Assembly: GCA_024644185.1 (NCBI GenBank)
Contig: JAHELM010000018.1
Coordinates: 1 to 13,618, forward strand
DNA: 13,618 nt
DNA from: Rhodospirillales bacterium
Lineage (GTDB): Bacteria > Pseudomonadota > Alphaproteobacteria > UBA8366 > JADFVY01
Direction: 5' to 3'
The notes beneath the pieces are model-generated. The model had not been told where the DNA came from. It did no database searches and saw only the letters and a program-made list of their open reading frames with translations. Made by a program: the position numbers and the translations under genes. Below are positions 8,421 through 13,618 of the stretch, piece by piece; the first letter of the stretch is position 1, and the number at the start of each line of letters is the position of its first letter.

Positions 8421-9866
8421 CTAGAGCCTGATCCCCACATTCTTGGTCTGCACGTAGCCGAGCAGGGCTTCCTGGCCCTTTTCGCGGCCATAGCCGGAAC
8501 GCTTGGTGCCGCCGAACGGGGTCTCGACACCGCCGGCCCACCATTCGTTGACATAGATCTGGCCGGCAACCAGGCGATCGGCGGTCCAGTGCGCCAGCTT
8601 CAGGTCCCGCGTATAGACGCCGGCGGCCAGCCCGTATTCGGTGCCATTGGCAATCGCCACCGCCTCTTCCGGCGTGTCGAAGGGGGTGACCACCACGACC
8701 GGGCCGAAGAATTCCTCGTGGAAGATGCGCATGTCGGGGCGCACATCGGCAAAGATCGTCGGCTGCATGAAATGCCCCTTCAGGCCCGGCACCCGGCCGC
8801 CGCCGGTGACCAGGCGCGCGCCCTCGGCGACGCCCACCTTGCACAGGGCCTCGACCTTGGCGAGCTGGCGGGCGGAAATCAGCGGGCCCATGTCGCAGCC
8901 GTCGATGCCGGGGCCGACCTTGCGGGACTCGGCCTCGACCTTCAGCCGGGCGATCAGATCCTCGCAGAGCGAGCGATGCACGATCAGCCGCGAGCCGGCC
9001 GAGCAGATCTGTCCGGCATGGTGGAAGATGCCGCGCGCCGCGCTCCTGGCCGTGCGCTCCAGATCGGCATCGGCATGGACGATGCCGCCCGACTTGCCGC
9101 CCAGTTCCATGACGCAGGGGATGACGCGTTCCGCCGCCGCGCGCAGCACGCTCTGCCCGGTGGCGACCGAGCCGGTGAAGACGATGTGGTCGATGTCGCG
9201 ATGCGAAGCCAGCGCCGCGCCGGCATCGTGGCCGTAGCCGCAGACGATGTTGACCGCGCCCCTGGGCACGCCGGCCCGGGCGCAGGCCTCGGCGAACAGG
9301 AACAGGCTGAGAGGCGAATCCTCGGGCGATTTCAGCACCACCGTGTTGCCGGTGACCAGGGCGCAGGCGACCGAGCGCGCGCCCACCGGCAGCGGCCCGT
9401 TCCACGGCACGATCTGCGCCGACACGCCGAAGGGCGCGTGGACGGTATAGTCGATGAAGCCCTCGCCCAGCGGAATCTGCCGGCCTTCCAGCTTGTCGGC
9501 CATGCCGCCGTAATACTGCAGATAGCGCTGGGTCAGCGCCACCTCGTTGCGGCCGGCGGCCAGCGTCTTGCCGTTGTCCAGGCATTCGACGGCGGCGATC
9601 TCCTCGACCAGATCGCCGAGATGGCGGGCCACCGCGAACATGAGATCGCCGCGCGCGGCCGGGCGCATTTCCCACAGGGTGCGGCTTTCGAAGGCGCGGC
9701 GCGCGGCGGCCACGGCACGGTCGATATCGGCCGGCATCGCGCGGGCAACCTCGGCGATCGGTTCGGCGGTCGCCGGGTTCTCCACCGCGATGCGCTCGCC
9801 CGACGCGCCGTCGACGAATTCGCCGTCGATGAAATTGCGCCAGTAGTCCTTGATCCTGATCGTCAT
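8421..9866 (-). CDS. NAD(P)-dependent aldehyde dehydrogenase (ALDH superfamily)
   Basis: This leftward gene encodes 481 residues when started at the ATG at 9864-9866. A TTG 30 nt further upstream is in frame, but the ATG gives the normal ALDH beginning (YWRNFIDGEFVDG) and has GGGGG 5 nt upstream. The catalytic residues are present: N156 in PWNGPL, K179, E254 in MELGGKSG and the nucleophile C288 in GQICSAGSR. FTGSVATG (230-237) is the coenzyme-binding turn. The enzyme oxidises an aldehyde to the acid in the cytoplasm. Its overall style is that of the broad betaine-aldehyde/semialdehyde-type group, but the substrate cannot be told. It diverges from a LysR-type regulator that may control it, and converges with nagA. 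Confidence 0.9.
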   Translation of the reverse strand: MTIRIKDYWRNFIDGEFVDGASGERIAVENPATAEPIAEVARAMPADIDRAVAAARRAFESRTLWEMRPAARGDLMFAVARHLGDLVEEIAAVECLDNGKTLAAGRNEVALTQRYLQYYGGMADKLEGRQIPLGEGFIDYTVHAPFGVSAQIVPWNGPLPVGARSVACALVTGNTVVLKSPEDSPLSLFLFAEACARAGVPRGAVNIVCGYGHDAGAALASHRDIDHIVFTGSVATGQSVLRAAAERVIPCVMELGGKSGGIVHADADLERTARSAARGIFHHAGQICSAGSRLIVHRSLCEDLIARLKVEAESRKVGPGIDGCDMGPLISARQLAKVEALCKVGVAEGARLVTGGGRVPGLKGHFMQPTIFADVRPDMRIFHEEFFGPVVVVTPFDTPEEAVAIANGTEYGLAAGVYTRDLKLAHWTADRLVAGQIYVNEWWAGGVETPFGGTKRSGYGREKGQEALLGYVQTKNVGIRL

Positions 9867-10068
9867 CGCGACCCCCGCGGTTGATGGCGCGCGCAACAGG
9901 GCGCGGCCGTCCTGATGGCCGATGATTACGGCCTTCGCCCGGCCAAGGCGAATGCTATTTGAGGATAGGATAATACCGATATTGCATGCGGGTTATGGAC
10001 ATCGCGGGATTTGTGGTGTCTTTTTCCCCGGCGTGGCGCCGGCAACCGCGCGAACGGGACGGGCGGTC
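9867..10068. promoter_or_regulatory. Divergent promoter region between aldehyde dehydrogenase and LysR genes
   Basis: The 202-nt region carries a local AT-rich patch at about 9951-9985 in otherwise GC-rich DNA. Two short dyads lie there: CTAT-N6-ATAG (9955-9968) and ATA-N7-TAT (9970-9982). Both resemble LysR-type sites loosely but are not exact T-N11-A. The patch is the likely place for both promoters and for autoregulation by the LysR protein. Confidence 0.4.
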
Positions 10069-10977
10069 ATGGAAATCAAGTGGCTCGAGGACTTTCTCTG
10101 TCTGGTCGACACGCGGAATTTTTCGCGGTCGGCGGAGATCCGCGCCACCACGCAGCCGGCCTTCAGCCGCCGCATCAAGGGGCTGGAGGAATGGGTCGGC
10201 ACGACGCTGTTCGACCGCGGCACGCAGCCGATCTCGCTGACCCCCGGCGGCGAGAAGTTCCGCCCGATCGCCGAGGAAGTGCTGCGCCGCCTGTATCAGG
10301 GGCGCGAGGATATCCGCCTGACCGGCAAGACCGCCGCCAGCACCATCAGCTTTGCCGCCACGCACAGCCTGTCGCTGACCTTCTTCCCAAGCTGGATCCG
10401 CGGCATCGAGGATCGCACCGGCGTCCTGCGCACGCGGCTCGATTCCAACCAGGTGGCGATCTGCGTGCAGTCGCTGCTGCGCGGCGAGTGCCATTTCATG
10501 CTGTGCCACACCCATCCCAGCGTCGACGTGCACCTGCCGGAAAGCCATTTCGATTCGATCCGGGTGGGCGAGGACCGGCTGCTGCCCCTGTCGGCGCCCC
10601 TGTCCGGCGGCGCCCCGTCGCAGCCCCTGCCCGGCAGCCGGACAAGGCCGGTGCAGTTCCTGGCCTATGCCGAGACCTCGGCGATCGGCCGCGCCGTCGA
10701 ACACCTGATGGCGCACCGGTCGAAGCCGCCGGTGCTCAACCGCGTCTTCGTCTCGCATCTGGCCGGCGTGCTGAAGACCATGGCGCGCGAGGGCCGCGGC
10801 ATGGCATGGCTGCCCGAAAGCCAGGTGCGCGACGAACTTGCAGCGGGCACGCTGGTCATGTCGGGCGACGAATCCTGGACCATCCCGGTCGAGATTCGCC
10901 TGTTCCGCTCGCGCGATCCGCTGCCGGCGGCAGCCGAGGATTTCTGGACCTCGCTGGCGAAGGCCGGCGGCGGCTGA
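10069..10977 (+). CDS. LysR-family transcriptional regulator, HypT/YjiE-like
   Basis: The start chosen is the ATG at 10069, which gives a 302-residue protein beginning MEIKWLEDFLCLVDTRNFSR. The frame is open a further 49 codons upstream, but that part has no LysR homology. An N-terminal winged helix-turn-helix (TTQPAFSRRIKGLEEWVGTTLFDR, given here in parts: TTQPAFSRRIKGL and EEWVGTTLFDR) is followed by a linker helix and a LysR substrate-binding domain. ISFAATHSLSLTFFPS, GRGMAWLPES, the ELAAGTLV stretch and IPVEIRLFR recall the hypochlorite-responsive E. coli HypT (YjiE) branch. The divergent aldehyde dehydrogenase gene is the obvious candidate target. The LysR family is certain; the HypT-like subgroup is from memory of that sequence and is moderately supported. 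Confidence 0.85.
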   Translation: MEIKWLEDFLCLVDTRNFSRSAEIRATTQPAFSRRIKGLEEWVGTTLFDRGTQPISLTPGGEKFRPIAEEVLRRLYQGREDIRLTGKTAASTISFAATHSLSLTFFPSWIRGIEDRTGVLRTRLDSNQVAICVQSLLRGECHFMLCHTHPSVDVHLPESHFDSIRVGEDRLLPLSAPLSGGAPSQPLPGSRTRPVQFLAYAETSAIGRAVEHLMAHRSKPPVLNRVFVSHLAGVLKTMAREGRGMAWLPESQVRDELAAGTLVMSGDESWTIPVEIRLFRSRDPLPAAAEDFWTSLAKAGGG

Positions 10978-11163
10978 TCCGGTGGCCGGCCGGGCGGCCG
11001 AAAGGCCAAAAGTAATATCGTATGACCAATAGAGCCGATCCCGGAAGCCGAGTGTCAGGAGCAAGGGATTGGCCCGTGCCGGACGGCGGAGCATGACGCG
11101 GATCATGGCGCGGCGGACGCAGGCGGCAACGGCCCTGGCATGACGCTGGACGTCGCGGGCGAT
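10978..11163. other. Intergenic stretch with a possible GntR/FadR-type operator and an orphan translation start
   Basis: This stretch and the transposase scrap after it give about 333 bases without a functional gene. TCGTATGACCA (11018-11028) fits the TNGT-N3-ACNA pattern of FadR-subfamily GntR operators. AGGAG (11057-11061) is well placed before a TTG at 11069 that opens only 24 codons (stop 11141-11143), giving an arginine-rich peptide. It may be the beheaded front of an operon cut by the RAYT-bounded insertions to its right. A small GGCC-GAAA-GGCC hairpin follows the LysR gene at about 10996-11007. None of this is strong. Confidence 0.3.
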
Positions 11164-11220
11164 GCGCCGGTTGCCCCGCCGCGTCACCCCGGAGCCGACC
11201 ACGCGCGCAAGCCGTGCCCT
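11164..11220 (-). pseudogene. RAYT transposase N-terminal scrap (relic 1)
   Basis: On the minus strand this stretch reads ARLARVVGSGVTRRGNRR. This is the start of a REP-associated tyrosine transposase, whose N-terminus in the mini-copy at 11877-12012 reads MARLARVVAPGLPHHVTQRGNRR. About 12 bp are missing in the middle, including the HH of the conserved LPHHVTQRG. The start codon is lost, and nothing beyond NRR resembles the family. The nucleotide match to the mini-copy is close (GCGCCGGTTGCCCCGC is identical), and the upstream leader is also recognisable. It is a dead 5' fragment in the same orientation as the other two relics. Confidence 0.72.
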
Positions 11221-11262
11221 GACACCGGGAACGGCGGGAACGGCGGGTGAGAGTCTGGAGTC

Positions 11263-11284
11263 AAGTATTGTGTCCCCCGAGTTC
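11263..11284. repeat. RAYT-end motif, copy 1 (plus orientation)
   Basis: AAGTATTGTGTCCCCCGAGTTC is a copy of the shared boundary motif (consensus AAGTATNGTGTCCCCNGAACTC), preceded by GGAGTC as in copy 3. It marks the 5' end of RAYT relic 1 and the left edge of the gene A cassette. CCCCCG (11274-11279) can pair with CGGGGG (11304-11309), and AGTTC-CT-GAACT (11280-11291) forms an inner hairpin, so the site may also end gene A transcripts. Confidence 0.75.
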
Positions 11285-11310
11285 CTGAACTGCCCCATTT
11301 TGCCGGGGGT

Positions 11311-11790
11311 TCACTCCACACTTTCCCCGGAATTTTCCCGCTTGCTCGCGAAAACTCTGATTCTCACCACAACATGGCGCCCGATAGCGGCACCGATCAC
11401 CAAACTTCCAGGAACTATCACATATGAGGCAAATGCATTACCAAGTTGTGAAAATGGTGGCAGATAGACCTCCCCAACGTCAGTAAATGGACGAGCTACG
11501 ATCAACCAAAACACTGTGTCTAAACACCATACCATAACCGCTAAACCGACCGTATCTTTCCAAAATATAGCCGACAGGATAAGTCCGCTAAAAACATAAA
11601 AAATTATGTCTGGTATATCTATTACTATTAGTGGCGATATTGTTCCTATAAAATAGAAATATTCTCGAATATTAAGGTTTATAAACAACACAGTTCCGAA
11701 ACTTCGAACAACTACGACAACAAAAAACCAAAAGGCCATCCCCTTCAGAAGGAAAATGACTAATCGCCATGTGCTAATTTCCTTAATCAT
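11311..11790 (-). CDS. Gene A: small AT-rich multi-pass membrane protein of unknown function
   Basis: This 159-residue protein starts at the ATG at 11788-11790 (MIKEISTWRLVIF). Four membrane segments are visible at about residues 10-28, 45-73, 80-99 and 122-141. The tail is basic and then ends ENSGESVE. I do not recognise a family. Composition is far more AT-rich than the metabolic genes to the left, pointing to acquired DNA. No clear ribosome-binding site precedes the chosen ATG; the frame continues upstream without a stop into the mini-RAYT relic, giving a 233-codon chimeric frame from 12012, so translation could begin there or at an internal start. The gene lies between a minus-oriented and a plus-oriented copy of the RAYT-end motif, like cargo in a cassette. 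Confidence 0.6.
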   Translation of the reverse strand: MIKEISTWRLVIFLLKGMAFWFFVVVVVRSFGTVLFINLNIREYFYFIGTISPLIVIDIPDIIFYVFSGLILSAIFWKDTVGLAVMVWCLDTVFWLIVARPFTDVGEVYLPPFSQLGNAFASYVIVPGSLVIGAAIGRHVVVRIRVFASKRENSGESVE

Positions 11791-11863
11791 CGAAAATTCA
11801 ACTGAGCAACCCAATCCGCGCAGGCTAGATCGGCCAGACCTTCGGAACCAGCTAAAGAGATAT

Positions 11864-11883
11864 GGGAACACTATATTTATCTC
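11864..11883 (-). repeat. RAYT-end motif, copy 2 (minus orientation)
   Basis: The minus strand reads GAGATAAATATAGTGTTCCC, which differs at two positions from the GAGATAAGTATAGTGTCCCC found at 13113-13132. It contains the stop codon of the mini-RAYT frame and forms the right edge of the gene A cassette, inverted relative to copy 1. Confidence 0.78.
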
Positions 11884-12012
11884 CTTTCTTCCGCTGCGAG
11901 CGCCCTGTAGGCCTCGTAATCCTCGTCGGAAAAAAACCGTCTGGCGCCGGTTGCCCCGCTGCGTCACATGATGCGGCAGCCCCGGCGCCACAACCCGTGC
12001 AAGCCTTGCCAT
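11877..12012 (-). pseudogene. Frameshifted, internally deleted RAYT transposase (Y1/IS200-like family)
   Basis: From the ATG at 12010-12012 the product reads MARLARVVAPGLPHHVTQRG then NRRQTVFF. This is the classic N-terminus of REP-associated tyrosine transposases and includes the conserved HH. A run of seven T (minus strand) then shifts the frame. Dropping one T restores SDEDYEAYRALAAEERR and a TAA at 11877-11879. That tail matches the C-terminal end of the larger copy at the right edge (AAEEGR-stop; GCGGAAGA and GGAGATAA are shared in order), so the catalytic tyrosine region is deleted. It is not functional as a transposase. Confidence 0.75.
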
Positions 12013-12049
12013 CGCAACAACCCCGGCGGGAACCCAGGGCAGGAGTCAA

Positions 12050-12075
12050 GAGATAAGTATCGTGTCCCCCGAACT
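12050..12075. repeat. RAYT-end motif, copy 3 (plus orientation)
   Basis: GAGATAAGTATCGTGTCCCC (12050-12069) followed by CGAACT is the best-preserved plus-strand copy. It lies just upstream of the mini-RAYT start, preceded by AGGAGTCAA as in copy 1, and is only 15 nt from the gene B stop codon. It forms the left edge of the gene B/C cassette. Confidence 0.8.
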
Positions 12076-12089
12076 ACCATAATTGTGAT

Positions 12090-12428
12090 TCACCATCTTA
12101 TAATATATATAAATATAGAAATTAATACTGGTGTTGTATATGCAATACTTATTAAAAACGTTAATCTAAATAATAAATAAAATATTTTGTTTGACGAAAA
12201 ATAAGATTTTATAAAAAATAATATCGCCAGCGATGAACATGCAAATGAAAACATTCCAAAATATCCAACCCCACTTCCTATTAATGTTTGTTCATCAAAA
12301 ACTCCAAAAATATTAATTGTATTATATATATAATAAGAAGCTATAAAAATACACCCCCAAGATATAATTAAAAATATAAATGACAATATAAAAACAATTG
12401 CCTTATATGTCTTCTCTACAATGTTCAT
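12090..12428 (-). CDS. Gene B: very AT-rich three-helix membrane protein of unknown function
   Basis: This 112-residue protein starts at the ATG at 12426-12428 (MNIVEKTYKAIVF). The frame is open 14 codons further, but those codons lie in a repeat-motif block. Three strongly hydrophobic segments are visible at about residues 9-35, 46-72 and 80-110, separated by NIFGVFDEQT and KSYFSSNK. Isoleucine, phenylalanine and tyrosine dominate, and codons are A/T-ending, giving the lowest GC in the window and a clear sign of foreign origin. I recognise no family. The possible ribosome-binding site GGTGG (about 12434-12438) is part of the degenerate repeat motif. It follows gene C in the same direction. 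It could also be a degenerating gene. Confidence 0.55.
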   Translation of the reverse strand: MNIVEKTYKAIVFILSFIFLIISWGCIFIASYYIYNTINIFGVFDEQTLIGSGVGYFGMFSFACSSLAILFFIKSYFSSNKIFYLLFRLTFLISIAYTTPVLISIFIYIIRW

Positions 12429-12429
12429 T

Positions 12430-12460
12430 GTGTCCACCGAACTCCGCATCCCCAGAACTC
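12430..12460. repeat. Tandem degenerate RAYT-end motif between genes B and C, copy 4
   Basis: GTGTCCACCGAACTC (12430-12444) is followed by ATCCCCAGAACTC (12448-12460). Both are plus-oriented copies of the GTGTCCCCNGAACTC half of the boundary motif, 18 nt apart. No transposase scrap is attached. It suggests that genes B and C were once in separate cassettes. Confidence 0.65.
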
Positions 12461-12470
12461 TGCAGCGCAC

Positions 12471-13076
12471 TCAAAACTGATCATTTTGATATTTCTGGCA
12501 ATAATCGACAGCCCATTGAGGAGTCATGTGTTCTCCGGCCTCCAGTAATTTCTTGAATTTTATTACATCGGTTTTTTTCTTCGATATAATGTAGACAAAA
12601 CCGTCTTGCAGGCCGAGATAATTGCCGGCATGAGCCCCCAACGACGCGATATAGCCGTGCCCTTCGAACATCAAGCAAAACAAAGAAACGTAGGCCAACG
12701 CCAATCTGGTCGAATCCAATTCTCCTTTAAAACAAAAGGCCGCACACTTGTTGATGTGAACGAGTTCGTGGCGGGGAATCGCCACGGAAAACGCAATCAA
12801 CTGGTCGGCTGAAAACCTAGAAGAATGATCAAATTGCACGATATATCGCGTCGATTCGGGAAGCCAATCAATTAATTTTTGCGCAAATAATAATAACTGC
12901 GCCGGATTACCCTTTGTTGGTATCCTTATACAATCCCAATTCTTTCTATCTCGATCGATTTTATTCCGATAAACGATGTTGGCCCATTGCCCTATGGAGT
13001 ATCCTGCTTCGTCTAGGAGGGCGCTGGCTTCTTCGCGTCCGAGAACGCGCACATCGGGCAGGGGCGGCTGGATCAT
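12471..13076 (-). CDS. Gene C: 201-residue soluble protein of unknown function
   Basis: The start at the ATG at 13074-13076 has a good ribosome-binding site (GGAAGGA on the minus strand, about 8-14 nt upstream), so this is very likely expressed. There is no signal peptide or clear membrane helix; the segment LALAYVSLFCLMF (about 127-139) is hydrophobic but short. It contains three cysteines in the middle (KCAAFCFKG and SLFCLMF) and a lysine-rich ISKKKTDVIKFKKLL. I recognise no domain. The first ~20 codons are GC-rich and the rest clearly less so, a hint of recombination near the start. It is the first gene after the boundary motif at 13113 and is followed by gene B. It may be an orphan immunity or other accessory protein, but that is guesswork. 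Confidence 0.72.
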   Translation of the reverse strand: MIQPPLPDVRVLGREEASALLDEAGYSIGQWANIVYRNKIDRDRKNWDCIRIPTKGNPAQLLLFAQKLIDWLPESTRYIVQFDHSSRFSADQLIAFSVAIPRHELVHINKCAAFCFKGELDSTRLALAYVSLFCLMFEGHGYIASLGAHAGNYLGLQDGFVYIISKKKTDVIKFKKLLEAGEHMTPQWAVDYCQKYQNDQF

Positions 13077-13112
13077 TCTCTTTTTCCTTCCGAATCCGCG
13101 AGGACAAGATCT

Positions 13113-13132
13113 GGGGACACTATACTTATCTC
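13113..13132 (-). repeat. RAYT-end motif, copy 5 (minus orientation)
   Basis: The minus strand reads GAGATAAGTATAGTGTCCCC, preceded by GGG so that GGGGA and TCCCC can pair around a 13-nt loop. It contains the stop codon of the right-hand RAYT gene and forms the right edge of the gene B/C cassette. The GGAG at its start recalls the tetranucleotide that heads REP sequences. Confidence 0.82.
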
Positions 13133-13618
13133 CCCTCTTCCGCCGCGGTTTCCCGGGGTTTGGGGCCGGGCGGGGCGCGTTTCAGATTTCGGCCGAGGCG
13201 GGTTTCCAGTTGCTCCAGGAAGGCCTCGGAGCCCAGCGGCCGGCCGGTGCGTTCGTGTTTGCGGATCGCCTCCAGCGCCGCCGCCTCCAACCCGCCGGCC
13301 AGCAGCGTCCGCCAGTCCGGCGCGATCTCCAGCAGCGGCGCCACCGATACCAGGCCGTCGTCGCGCCCCGCCAGATGCGCCGCCGCGCTCGACCAGGGCC
13401 AGTCCCCGGGCCGCGCGCACAGCCCCGCGCGCACCGGGTTCAGCTCCACATAGCGCGCCGCCGCCATGAGATACGCCTCGTCCAGCACGAAACTCGCAAA
13501 CCGCCCCTGCCACAGATAGCCGCGCCAGCCCTCGCGGAAATTGATCCGCCGGGTGTAGCGCCGGTGCGCCTCGCCCAGGGCCGCCCGCAGCCCGTCCTCG
13601 TCCGCCGGGACCAGGATC
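13126..13618 (-). CDS. REP-associated tyrosine transposase (RAYT), C-terminal part; start lies beyond the window
   Basis: The leftward frame is open from the window edge for 164 codons, to a TAA at 13126-13128. It reads ILVPADEDGLRAALGEAHRR, then YTRRINFREGWRGYLWQGRF, FASFVLDEAYLMAAARYVEL and NPVRAGL. This is the highly recognisable core of RAYT proteins (Y1_Tnp/IS200-like fold): the conserved YTRRIN with the likely catalytic tyrosine, then WQGRF and RYVELNPVRAGL. The N-terminal HUH histidines would lie outside the window. These single-strand DNA transposases act on palindromic REP ends. The tail KPRETAAEEGR matches that of the mini-copy at 11877-12012. GC is high, unlike the adjacent cargo genes. 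Nothing visible suggests it is broken. Confidence 0.88.
   Translation of the reverse strand, partial: ILVPADEDGLRAALGEAHRRYTRRINFREGWRGYLWQGRFASFVLDEAYLMAAARYVELNPVRAGLCARPGDWPWSSAAAHLAGRDDGLVSVAPLLEIAPDWRTLLAGGLEAAALEAIRKHERTGRPLGSEAFLEQLETRLGRNLKRAPPGPKPRETAAEEGR

Larger units (their letters stand above)
11864..12075 (-). mobile_element. Internally deleted mini-RAYT element (relic 2)
   Basis: This element of about 210 bp has both ends of a RAYT element but almost no middle. Its right (5') end carries the boundary motif at 12050-12075, followed by a 38-nt leader and the transposase start at 12012. Its left (3') end carries the inverted motif at 11864-11883, with the stop codon inside it. 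The inner part retains only the first ~37 and last ~7 codons of the transposase. It resembles a MITE-like non-autonomous derivative that could be acted on in trans by a full-length RAYT such as the one at the right edge. Confidence 0.7.

Noticed and set aside
7927..9675. 582-codon leftward frame overlapping the aldehyde dehydrogenase gene in another frame
   Set aside because: Out-of-frame Arg/Gly-rich translation; the true dehydrogenase frame holds all catalytic residues.
9955..11298. 447-codon leftward frame opposite the LysR gene
   Set aside because: Antisense to LysR; only its segment at about 11164-11220 has meaning, as the RAYT scrap reported separately.
11162..11467. Rightward 101-codon frame across the RAYT scrap and the gene A end
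   Set aside because: No ribosome-binding site or domain; it crosses a repeat motif and lies opposite relic sequence.
11263..13132. CRISPR array, because of the recurring GTGTCCCC motif
   Set aside because: There are only five copies, in both orientations, hundreds of bases apart and with no uniform spacers; they match transposase ends instead.
11164..13618. Integron with attC sites
   Set aside because: No integrase is visible, the motif lacks the paired R/L core structure of attC sites, and RAYT sequence is attached to three of the copies.

Overview
The window is very GC-rich chromosomal DNA with long alphaproteobacterial-looking proteins, strong third-position G/C bias and compact operons. 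A free-living heterotrophic alphaproteobacterium (Rhodospirillales-like) is my best guess, from overall style only. The last 2.3 kb (about 11,300-13,110) is strikingly more AT-rich and looks acquired.

Left part (1-1,624): the first 174 codons of a metal-dependent amidohydrolase run leftward out of the window. It diverges from a complete NAD(P)-dependent SDR/epimerase-type gene that ends at a strong intrinsic terminator.

Centre (1,968-8,342): one rightward operon encodes a complete CUT1-type sugar ABC importer (periplasmic binding protein, two permeases, MalK/UgpC-type ATPase), a BadF/BadG-family N-acetylglucosamine kinase and NagA, GlcNAc-6-phosphate deacetylase. Together they would import an amino sugar, phosphorylate it inside and deacetylate it to GlcN-6-P. 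No NagB-type deaminase is present in the window. A terminator-like hairpin lies just after the binding-protein gene and probably sets its excess over the membrane subunits.

Right-centre (8,421-10,977): an aldehyde dehydrogenase gene converges on nagA across a shared long hairpin. It diverges from a LysR-family regulator that resembles HypT/YjiE.

Right end (about 11,018-13,618): this is the unusual region. Three relics of a REP-associated tyrosine transposase (RAYT, Y1/IS200-like family) lie in the same leftward orientation: a 5' scrap, an internally deleted mini-copy and the C-terminal part of a larger copy that leaves the window. Their outer ends carry inverted versions of one motif, GAGATAAGTATNGTGTCCCC followed by NGAACTC. 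Between the relics sit three leftward anonymous genes: two small AT-rich multi-pass membrane proteins and one 201-residue soluble protein. The layout RAYT - gene C - gene B - mini-RAYT - gene A - RAYT scrap suggests a modular array of cargo cassettes bounded by RAYT ends. What the cargo does cannot be read from the sequence. An orphan-immunity or defence-type role is only a hypothesis.
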